64,000 nt of DNA from positions 124,001 to 188,000 of the forward strand of contig JAPPFM010000041.1 in NCBI GenBank assembly GCA_028821605.1. The letters run 5' to 3'. The notes beneath the pieces were generated by a model, which was not told the origin of the DNA, ran no database searches, and saw only the letters and a program-made list of their open reading frames with translations. This DNA is from Candidatus Poribacteria bacterium. GTDB lineage: Bacteria; Poribacteria; WGA-4E; WGA-3G. Within the stretch, counting starts at the first letter, position 1. The number at the start of each line of letters is the position of its first letter. Below are positions 57,442 through 64,000 of the stretch, piece after piece. A program made the position numbers and the translations under genes.

Positions 57442-58494
57442 ATGAAATGGTTGAATAAATTCACAGCACTCAATTTCGCCTTACTGTTTGTACTCGCCTT
57501 TGGTGTTGCAGGTTGTGGTACGGCGCTCAGCAGTCTATCACCAATTCAACCTGTGCACAATATAGCGAAGGCAATGACGGAACAGACTGAAAAACCAAAT
57601 GAAGAGGTAGTTGTCCCGGCTGTCCCTTCTGAGGTACTCGCGAAGCCAGTGCTGGACAAATACGGTATGAGTACTGTCGGATTCCGGATTGGGAAAGCGC
57701 GTGATGCCAACATGGAAGCGTTAACCTACATCGTCGCGTTCGACGAATATGCACACGCCGAGGAGGAGTGGAATAATTTCCTTGGCGAGTGGCCCGAGAC
57801 GCAAACGCAGATTGAACTGGGCACCGGTGAAGACAGGAAGATCGTTGACATCATTATGATGTCTGATTATCCCCAGCTCTTTGACGTTCAGTCAAGACAG
57901 CCAATTCTAACCAAAACGGTGGATGGAATCACCGTTTCTATCGCGTATTGGCGGCGGCCCGACCTTGATCGGAAATACAATCGGGGGAATGCTTTTTCAC
58001 CTTTTTATGAAACGGAAGCACTCCACCAGGGCGACAAAACCGATGTGTTTTATGTGAAGATTACCAACAATCGGAGCGAAAATATCATCTTTGATGTCAA
58101 AAAATGTAGGATTATCGACCAAGGTGAGAATATCTACAACGGAATGGACTACGATGATTTAGAGGAGCGTCTCTTATACATGGCGCGCGCAACAGGGCTC
58201 TATGTCAAAAATGGACTTGAAAATGCACGGCGAATTTTAATTGAGAAGCGGATGCCTATTGTTGAAAAGCAGGTAGGTCAACGCCGGACGGGTGTCCCGC
58301 CGGGTGAAAGTTCAGAAGGGTTCCTCCCATTTACGCAAACCAAGTGGAACGCCTTAGAATTGCAAGTCATCTTACCGATTGAAAAGGCACCACCGCCAGG
58401 GGCGGCGCAACGCTATCAAACGATAGAGTTTAACTTCCCTTTCACACACGATAGGGGAATTCGCGTCGCACAACCGTCACCGAAACGCTATTAA
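57442..58494 (+). CDS. Lipoprotein of unknown function
   Basis: 350 residues from ATG 57442, which has AAGGAGG upstream at a rather wide spacing of about 13 bases; ATG 57415 has no site. The N-terminus has a signal core (ALNFALLFVLAFGVAGCG) with a lipobox V-A-G-C, so it is a lipid-anchored protein. The mature part has no domain I can name. A Glu/Asp-rich middle (FDEYAHAEEEWNNFLGEWPE) and strands such as KTDVFYVKITNNRSENIIF suggest a beta-sandwich. It carries its own promoter and is followed by a bidirectional terminator. Confidence 0.8.
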   Translation: MKWLNKFTALNFALLFVLAFGVAGCGTALSSLSPIQPVHNIAKAMTEQTEKPNEEVVVPAVPSEVLAKPVLDKYGMSTVGFRIGKARDANMEALTYIVAFDEYAHAEEEWNNFLGEWPETQTQIELGTGEDRKIVDIIMMSDYPQLFDVQSRQPILTKTVDGITVSIAYWRRPDLDRKYNRGNAFSPFYETEALHQGDKTDVFYVKITNNRSENIIFDVKKCRIIDQGENIYNGMDYDDLEERLLYMARATGLYVKNGLENARRILIEKRMPIVEKQVGQRRTGVPPGESSEGFLPFTQTKWNALELQVILPIEKAPPPGAAQRYQTIEFNFPFTHDRGIRVAQPSPKRY

Positions 58495-58533
58495 TCAGAG
58501 TCGCGTTCGCAAGGAAAAATAGCAGGAATTACG

Positions 58534-58570
58534 ATGCCCGTGGTAATACATACCGCGGGCATTATTTTTT
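58534..58570. terminator. Terminator between convergent lipoprotein and dinG genes
   Basis: ATGCCCGTGGTA pairs with TACCGCGGGCAT (one mismatch) around ATACA, followed on the plus strand by TATTTTTTAT. It can serve the plus-strand lipoprotein gene. On the minus side the dinG stop lies almost inside it. Confidence 0.7.
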
Positions 58571-60551
58571 ATGTTTCTACAATTTCGCAGTTTGGCAGTG
58601 AATCCAAAAACTGTTTCCCGTAACTGGCTGTTCTAATCCGTGGGTCGAGAATAACCACAATTCCCTCGTCGGTTTGCGTGCGGATGAGTCTCCCAAATCC
58701 CTGTTTCAGGCGCAAAACTGCTTCCGGTAAACTGAATTCAAAAAACTCGTTTCCACCGCGTTCCTTAATCTGCTTCACGCGTGCCTCCATTACTGGATGC
58801 GTCGGCACCTCAAAAGGCAGCCGTGTGATGATAACATTGCTGAGCGATTCACCACGCACATCAACGCCTTCCCAAAAACTGGAAGTCCCAAATAGAACGG
58901 AGTCCGTATCTTTACGAAACGCCTCAAGCATAGCCGTCCGTGAAAGATCACCGCCCTGTTTGAAAGCGTCAATCCCCATCTCCTCCAAGTCAGGTGCGAC
59001 AGCATCGTACACTTCGTCCATCATTTTGTAACTTGTGAAAAGGACAAACGCCTTACCGTGGGTCAGCTTGAGATAGTGCATGATTTTTTGAATCGTTGCT
59101 GGCACAAACGCATTGCTGTTCGGGTGTGGCATATCACGCGGGATGTGGATCTGTACCTGTTTTTTGAAGTCAAACGGTGAATGGGCGAGAAGTTCGCGAC
59201 AGTCGCTTATCCCGACCCGTTTTTTAAAGTAATCAAAGTTACGATTGGTAGACAACGTAGCACTTGTCATCACGATACTACTTTTTAGGGTGAACAGGTG
59301 ATCTTGCAGCATCTGGTTCACATTCGCTGGAGTGGCATTTAGAAGGATGCGCGGTGTCCGCCCGCGTGTTGATATTTCAGCCCAATAGACATAATCCGGG
59401 TCGCTTTGCCGAATTATCATATCTAATTCATCACGGAGACGTTCGCAATAGCGATGGTGTGCGGTAATTTCCTGTTCATCATCGTCTGTGGTGGCACTCT
59501 CCCGGAGGCGTTTCAGCGTTTTTGCAATATCGGCAAGCGGAGCATCCAATACATTTCTGACAAAATTGATTTCATCAATGCGCTGCGTAAGCGTAGTTGA
59601 ACTTCCGGCAGCATTAATTTCTTGCATGGAATCAATGATATTACTGAAAAGGATATTTGCCTGTTCACGCGCCTTCTTGACTTGAAGCATCAATTGTGGT
59701 GAAGTGAACCTTTTCGCTAAACCTTCTTTGCTTCGTTCATTGTAAAGGGAATCGAGGACCCATTTGACACGGGTGTTGCTGAAATCGACGCTCGCGTGGT
59801 TGGTTGCTGTTGCTTCTAAATGGTGCGCTTCATCAATGATGAGATAGTCGTAATCAGGTAGGACTCCTATGGCTTCCTCGGTGTCCTTACGGATCGCAAG
59901 ATCGCTGAAAAGGAGGTGGTGGTTCACGATAAGCAGGTCGGCGTCGTGCATTTCCCGTCGAGCTTTGAAATAAAAACAGGTATCGTAGGTCTCACAGTTG
60001 CGTCCGAGACAATTATCCCTGTCGGAAGCGACCTTATCCCACACTTGTGGCTGAGGCTGCCAAGAGAGATCAGTTCGGCTCCCGTCTACTGTCCGATCTA
60101 CCCACTCTTCAATCTCTGCGACCTCTTCCACCTCTTCGTATGTATCAAACAATCCACGTTCGTAATGCAGCAAATTTTTGAGCCGTCTTCGCGAGAGGTA
60201 ATTACGCCGTCCTTTTGCCAGCACGACGTTGAAATCGCGCGGGAGTACACGCTGTAGAAAAGGAATATCCTTCGTGATGAGTTGTTCCTGTAGGCTAATG
60301 GTATTCGTTGAAATGACAACCTTCTGTTCCGCTTTGAGCGCAAGGGAGATCGCGGGAATCAGATAGGCAAAACTTTTACCTACACCGGTCCCCGCTTCGA
60401 CAACCAGATGCTCCGAGGCTTCAAAAGCGCGAGCAACCTCATGTGCCATCTGTAGTTGTTCTTGGCGGAACTCATATCCTTCAAGTTGTTGCGAGATGAA
60501 CCCGCCAGGACTAAATATTTCTCTAAGCGTTAGAAGATTTCCTGTTTCCAT
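58569..60551 (-). CDS. dinG: DinG/XPD-family ATP-dependent DNA helicase
   Basis: 660 residues. The helicase core shows Walker A in VEAGTGVGKSFAYLIP, the DEAH box in YLIIDEAHHLE, the C-terminal motif GTSSFWEGVDVRGESLS and the arginine-containing KQGFGRLIRT. Cysteines in CLGRNCETYDTCFYF, before LLIVNHHLLF, match the 4Fe-4S cluster of the XPD/DinG group. It would unwind structured DNA during repair or replication stress. No exonuclease domain is fused at the N-terminus, so it is of the short YoaA/DinG type. It begins three bases after the htrA-like gene on the same strand, indicating co-transcription. Confidence 0.93.
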   Translation of the reverse strand: METGNLLTLREIFSPGGFISQQLEGYEFRQEQLQMAHEVARAFEASEHLVVEAGTGVGKSFAYLIPAISLALKAEQKVVISTNTISLQEQLITKDIPFLQRVLPRDFNVVLAKGRRNYLSRRRLKNLLHYERGLFDTYEEVEEVAEIEEWVDRTVDGSRTDLSWQPQPQVWDKVASDRDNCLGRNCETYDTCFYFKARREMHDADLLIVNHHLLFSDLAIRKDTEEAIGVLPDYDYLIIDEAHHLEATATNHASVDFSNTRVKWVLDSLYNERSKEGLAKRFTSPQLMLQVKKAREQANILFSNIIDSMQEINAAGSSTTLTQRIDEINFVRNVLDAPLADIAKTLKRLRESATTDDDEQEITAHHRYCERLRDELDMIIRQSDPDYVYWAEISTRGRTPRILLNATPANVNQMLQDHLFTLKSSIVMTSATLSTNRNFDYFKKRVGISDCRELLAHSPFDFKKQVQIHIPRDMPHPNSNAFVPATIQKIMHYLKLTHGKAFVLFTSYKMMDEVYDAVAPDLEEMGIDAFKQGGDLSRTAMLEAFRKDTDSVLFGTSSFWEGVDVRGESLSNVIITRLPFEVPTHPVMEARVKQIKERGGNEFFEFSLPEAVLRLKQGFGRLIRTQTDEGIVVILDPRIRTASYGKQFLDSLPNCEIVET

Positions 60552-60553
60552 TT

Positions 60554-61882
60554 CTAAGGTTTTAACTTTACAGTTATTTTTTCCTCACCATGGCTACTCT
60601 TGATATCGAGGATAAGTTGTTCAAGTTCTTGTTGCTTTTGGAGGAATGCCTCAAAATCTTGTGTGCTGGTTACGTTTTGCCCATTGACCGCAATAATGAG
60701 TGCCCCGCGTGGAATTTGCGATCCGGGCTTAACCCTTTCAACAATAACACCACGATCTTCATCGGTTAGGTAAGTATATCTTTCAAAATCACCTGTTCTC
60801 AGTTTCCGAACTGATAAACCGAGCATTTTCCAAGATACAGATTCAACGTTAATGGGCTGTCCTGTCCATTCGGGTGGCACTTCACTGATGGTCACATTGA
60901 ATGTTCTTTCGTGTCCCTGCCGCAAAACCCGGACGACAGATCGCTTACCTACCTGTGATTCTGCGACGAGCATTTGGAGTTCAACGGACTTTTGCACCTT
61001 TTTGCCATTGTATTCAAAAATGATGTCGTTTCGGCGCAGACCGCCAAGGTATGCGGGTGTATCTTCTCCAACAGGTCTGATGCGAATTCCGCCTCTTGTC
61101 TCCTCCATGCTGACACCAAGGTAACCGCGAATAACGCGTCCACTGGCAATTAGCTGATCGCCAATGCTCTTAACGAGATTAATGGGAATTGCAAACCCTG
61201 CCCCGGCCATCGCAGCTGGGGTGTTTTCACCGCCATCAACGCGCCGAATTAATGCGTTGATACCGATAACCTCACCGTAGATGTTCAGCAACGGACCGCC
61301 GCTACTGCCGGTATTAATCCACGCATCTGTTTGAATAAAGTCTTGATATCGAATCATTCTAAAACCATGGAGGATAGAGCGTTCTTTACCGCTCACAACA
61401 CCTGTCGTTACAGTGTAATCAAGTCGAAATGGATTGCCAATAGCAATAGCGAATTGTCCGACCCGCACCTTCGATGAATCTGCTAATGGAAGAACGGGGA
61501 ATGCTTCTTCTCGTTCAATCTTTAGAACTGCAACATCGGTGTTTACATCTGCCCCGACAAGATCTGCCTCAAATCTACTCTCATCTAACAATGTCACCGT
61601 GATACGCCTCGCATCACGCACAACATGGTCGTTTGTTAGAATGTAACCCTCTTCCCGAAAAATAAATCCCGATCCTATACGACGTTCAGGTTCAGACCCT
61701 TCCAAACCCCTGACAAAAATTCCAACAATAGCAGGTTTGCTTCGGTTTACGATGTTCACAAAAGCGTTTTCAACAGAAATTAGCAGTTCCAAGTCGCTCT
61801 GTCGATCAACTGGTTGCGCACACGAAGAAACTATGACGACAGTAAGTAGCAAGGTAAAATAGAAATTAATATTTTTTTTCAT
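60554..61882 (-). CDS. HtrA/DegP-type serine protease, lipoprotein form
   Basis: 442 residues from ATG 61882 (GGAGGT upstream). The N-terminal signal ends in the lipobox VSSC, so the protease is probably lipid-anchored in the periplasm. The trypsin-like domain has the triad His in LTNDHVV, Asp in NTDVAVLKI and Ser in NTGSSGGPLL. Two PDZ domains follow (about 265-350, GYLGVSMEETRGGIRI; and 365-440, GVIVERVKPGSQIPRGALI). It degrades or refolds damaged envelope proteins. In other bacteria DegS-type proteases start the release of ECF sigma factors; a link to the tethered sigma factors of this window is conceivable but unproven. Lipoprotein HtrAs are less common than soluble ones. Confidence 0.93.
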   Translation of the reverse strand: MKKNINFYFTLLLTVVIVSSCAQPVDRQSDLELLISVENAFVNIVNRSKPAIVGIFVRGLEGSEPERRIGSGFIFREEGYILTNDHVVRDARRITVTLLDESRFEADLVGADVNTDVAVLKIEREEAFPVLPLADSSKVRVGQFAIAIGNPFRLDYTVTTGVVSGKERSILHGFRMIRYQDFIQTDAWINTGSSGGPLLNIYGEVIGINALIRRVDGGENTPAAMAGAGFAIPINLVKSIGDQLIASGRVIRGYLGVSMEETRGGIRIRPVGEDTPAYLGGLRRNDIIFEYNGKKVQKSVELQMLVAESQVGKRSVVRVLRQGHERTFNVTISEVPPEWTGQPINVESVSWKMLGLSVRKLRTGDFERYTYLTDEDRGVIVERVKPGSQIPRGALIIAVNGQNVTSTQDFEAFLQKQQELEQLILDIKSSHGEEKITVKLKP

Positions 61883-62052
61883 TAAATTACCTCCATCGGT
61901 TAAAATATTACCATCCGATAGTTTTCCAGCATTGTCCAATTCCCTTTATATCCATTTCTGTATAGTGTATTCTAACACAACTTTTGAGGGGTTGTCAAAG
62001 TGTTTTTCTCTCTTCTCGGTCTTTTGGTTTTCTCTTAATTGCGACACGCCGC

Positions 62053-63672
62053 CTAAACTGCTGATGGCGGTCTCTGTAAAACAGGAATGACATAACTCCG
62101 AATTTCTACGCCATCTACTTCCTCTGTTTCTACTTGTGCTTCTGGATTCTGACGATGATCGAAAACGACATAGTATCCCTCTACCGCGGTCTCTAATTTC
62201 ATGTACGCGGCAAGTTGCTTTTTACCTGCCTGATAATACCGGACACCTTCCCATATCTTTGTTTCAACAATGTATTTTCGCTGATTATATACGATGAGTA
62301 GATCTATTCGACCCCGCCCGGTTTGAACTTCAAGAAACATATCGGCACCCACGACACGGACGAAGTGATCCAAATAGGCGTAAAGGAGGTGCTGACCGAC
62401 GTATTCTTGTGGGGTATCCGGTACCTGCAGTATGCGGAAACCGGCACGCGCGATAAACGCCTGAAAGTTATCGAGAAGGGATTCCATCGCAAGTTCACCT
62501 GTAGGTGTGAGGTAATCAATAAAATTCTCCCCGCTATCTTCCGAAAAGTACACATTTTCAAGTCCGTTAAAAGTAGGCTTGAATATCTGGAGGATTCGGT
62601 GCTGATAAATCGGGTTAACAATCTCACACATACCGTCAACTCCTTCTGCGATAACCCCATACGTGACGAGTTCATTCATAAGAGTGTCATCTGGACTGAA
62701 TGGCAAACCGTTTTCATAAGAGGCGATTTGCAAGAGGAGTGTTTCAAAGCGGCGGTCGCGACGGACGTTAGTTCGTAGGTGATCAATGTTGGTATTCCCT
62801 TCCGCCAGGAGCCGCTTATGTGCCTTGGCAAAATCTATCATTGTAATCGTTTCTGTTTTAGGAATATCCAGTTCCTCCGTGAGTACCTGCGCACACCGAT
62901 TGACAAGAAAGGGTTGTCCAGCTGTCTGTTTATGAAGAGCTTCAATGACTTCCGGTGCGAAGGCTTGTCCGACTTCAGCCGTATATTGCCCAAACAACTC
63001 TTGCACTTGTTCAACCGTAAAATTAGGTAAACGGAACTCGTCTTGGATATTGAAGGGCGAAATGGACCTGTCGTAGTCAAGTTGTGTGATACTCTTTACT
63101 CCTACAATACCGACACTATGCGGACATTGCATTTCATCAGAAAGGTAAATCTGACGAAGCGCGTACAAAAAATCACTCACAACCGTCTTCGGGATGCCAT
63201 CAAACTCGTCAATAAGGAGTACAACCCTCTTGAAAGCAGGCACACCCTGGTGGGAATCGCTGTTCAACAAACCTGTGAGCTGTTTAAAAAACAGCAGCAT
63301 CGAAAAATCATCGGTTAATGTTGTGTTTTCCAGAAACTGTGTTAAGGCTTGAGAAAGCACGCCCCGGCGTTTTTGGAAAACGCTCTCAATTTGCATGCAA
63401 ATCATTTGATAGAGTCGATCGTAAAAAGTAGCAGGGGAGGCATTTCGCATCGTTTGGAAGTCCAATTGAATCGGGAAATAGGTTGGATCCTCTTCTGTGA
63501 GGGCCTCAATTGCCAATCGAAAAAAAGTAGTTTTGCCGGTTTGCCGCGGTGCGAACAACACGATATACTTGCCATCTTTGATCCGACTGATGAAATCAGC
63601 AATCTCCTTGCTGCGTGAGACAATATAATGCTGTTCAGGGCGTACGCGTCCATGTGTTCCGAAACTTCGCAT
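62053..63672 (-). CDS. AAA-like ATPase with C-terminal PD-(D/E)XK nuclease domain
   Basis: 539 residues. The N-terminal ATPase has Walker A APRQTGKTTFF (about 40) and Walker B VVLLIDEFDGI, with LREIYLSDEMQ-like helices and a winged-helix segment (FTVEQVQELFGQYTAEV). This plan matches the AAA-35 / DUF1703-type family. The C-terminal 100 residues show the nuclease pattern GRIDLLIVYNQRKYIVETKIW (Asp...Glu-x-Lys) and end in a strand-rich tail. Such proteins are thought to act in mobile-element or defence settings, but this is not established. It sits beside the xisH/xisI locus, which fits an accessory region. A strong GGAG site (GAGGAGAAAA) precedes the ATG. Confidence 0.9.
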   Translation of the reverse strand: MRSFGTHGRVRPEQHYIVSRSKEIADFISRIKDGKYIVLFAPRQTGKTTFFRLAIEALTEEDPTYFPIQLDFQTMRNASPATFYDRLYQMICMQIESVFQKRRGVLSQALTQFLENTTLTDDFSMLLFFKQLTGLLNSDSHQGVPAFKRVVLLIDEFDGIPKTVVSDFLYALRQIYLSDEMQCPHSVGIVGVKSITQLDYDRSISPFNIQDEFRLPNFTVEQVQELFGQYTAEVGQAFAPEVIEALHKQTAGQPFLVNRCAQVLTEELDIPKTETITMIDFAKAHKRLLAEGNTNIDHLRTNVRRDRRFETLLLQIASYENGLPFSPDDTLMNELVTYGVIAEGVDGMCEIVNPIYQHRILQIFKPTFNGLENVYFSEDSGENFIDYLTPTGELAMESLLDNFQAFIARAGFRILQVPDTPQEYVGQHLLYAYLDHFVRVVGADMFLEVQTGRGRIDLLIVYNQRKYIVETKIWEGVRYYQAGKKQLAAYMKLETAVEGYYVVFDHRQNPEAQVETEEVDGVEIRSYVIPVLQRPPSAV

Positions 63673-63816
63673 TTTTCTCCTCGTCTTTGGTATCTTTTGT
63701 TCTTTATTCTATTATATTGCTGAATGAAAGTCTATATCTAATTTTTTATTCAATCCTAAAAATTTGCCTTTTGATTGCTTCTGTGGTATTCTATACAAGG
63801 TAGAAGGAAACAATTA

Positions 63817-63924
63817 ATGCCTGCTAAAGACATTTATCACGACACCGTGAAGAACGCGTTAATCAAGGATGGGCTGCTTATCTTTAGCAAAAGCAAGGAG
63901 GTAATTGTGAAATGGAACGCATAG
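63817..63924 (+). pseudogene. xisH remnant with a large internal deletion
   Basis: 35 codons: the first 19 (MPAKDIYHDTVKNALIKDG) match the start of XisH-type proteins and the last 16 (LLIFSKSKEVIVKWNA) match their C-terminus. The roughly 100 residues between, including the PD-(D/E)XK nuclease core, are missing, with the frame kept. AAGGA precedes the ATG. The stop overlaps the start of xisI by 13 bases, so translation coupling to xisI is preserved. The protein would lack nuclease activity. Confidence 0.7.
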
Positions 63925-64000
63925 AGAAGTATCGGGAGATTATAATGCGAGTCTTGCGTGAATGGACAGAAGTCCCACCGGCTTACGGTGAGATGATAGA
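63912..64000 (+). CDS. xisI: XisI-family protein, N-terminal part (continues past the window)
   Basis: The ATG at 63912 opens MERIEKYREIIMRVLREWTE and then VPPAYGEMI, the usual start of XisI (fdxN element excision-controlling factor), normally about 110 residues. Only 29 codons are visible. Its start lies inside the end of the xisH remnant. XisI normally partners XisH; here the partner has lost its nuclease core, so its role is unclear. Confidence 0.75.
   Translation, partial: MERIEKYREIIMRVLREWTEVPPAYGEMI

Noticed and set aside
1-64000. tRNA, rRNA or riboswitch genes
   Set aside because: No T-loop consensus with matching acceptor stem, no rRNA-like segments and no known riboswitch core were noticed by eye; a covariance-model search would be needed to exclude them.

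Overview
The window is a chromosomal segment from a bacterium with many duplicated gene families. The best guess is Candidatus Poribacteria or a close relative. This rests on five phytanoyl-CoA dioxygenase-like genes, PorV-like and Omp85-like outer-membrane proteins, a T9SS-like sorting tail, large ECF sigma-propeller fusions and many small palindromic intergenic repeats. No rRNA or tRNA was seen, so the assignment is an inference. The two outer-membrane barrel families and the lipoproteins indicate a double-membrane cell.

Left edge (1-3.3 kb): the 3' end of a conserved gene, a minus-strand antitoxin/PIN-toxin pair, a Gfo/Idh/MocA oxidoreductase and a PhyH dioxygenase. Centre-left (3.4-31.5 kb): a plus-strand island of duplicated genes. 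It holds a STAS protein, a TolB-like propeller, a 62-residue membrane peptide, three paralogous fusions (ECF sigma factor + one membrane helix + Asp-box propeller), a secreted pseudopilin-like protein, two equal-length ABC-2 permeases without an ATPase, two Omp85-like barrels, two TonB-like/PA14 proteins and two DUF4159 proteins. Six near-identical ECF-type promoters (TGCAACC, then CGTCACT exactly 24 bases downstream) lie before the three sigma fusions, the STAS gene and the 62-residue gene. This suggests one self-activating regulon in which envelope-anchored sigma factors sense something outside the membrane. This is the strongest candidate for a poorly described system.

Middle (31.5-40.6 kb): a metabolic patch with four PhyH genes and one PhyH relic, a GNAT, a Nudix hydrolase, an SDR dehydrogenase, a LamG protein, a glycosidase-like propeller and a CBM9-like protein. 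A consensus promoter at 33.3 kb reads into a hairpin-rich segment resembling an IS200/IS605 right end or omega-RNA. Right-middle (40.9-48.2 kb): housekeeping ftsH-folP-acpS, a PorV/UPF0164 barrel, a GcvH-like protein lacking the lipoyl lysine, a Trm11-like methyltransferase and mqnD (futalosine menaquinone pathway).

Right (48.2-64 kb): an SdiA-regulated-type protein, a beta-gamma-crystallin/amidotransferase-like fusion, a flotillin with thirteen gapless 22-residue repeats, a zinc-ribbon protein, an M6 peptidase with a T9SS-like tail, a lipoprotein, htrA-dinG, an AAA ATPase/PD-(D/E)XK protein, and an xisH remnant followed by the start of xisI. Two MITE-like repeat families are scattered through the intergenic spaces. 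Family 1 has ends resembling TTAGGACTTACGCA; family 2 has ends resembling GTAGGTTGGGTTGAACGGA. One family 2 copy is nested inside a family 1 copy.
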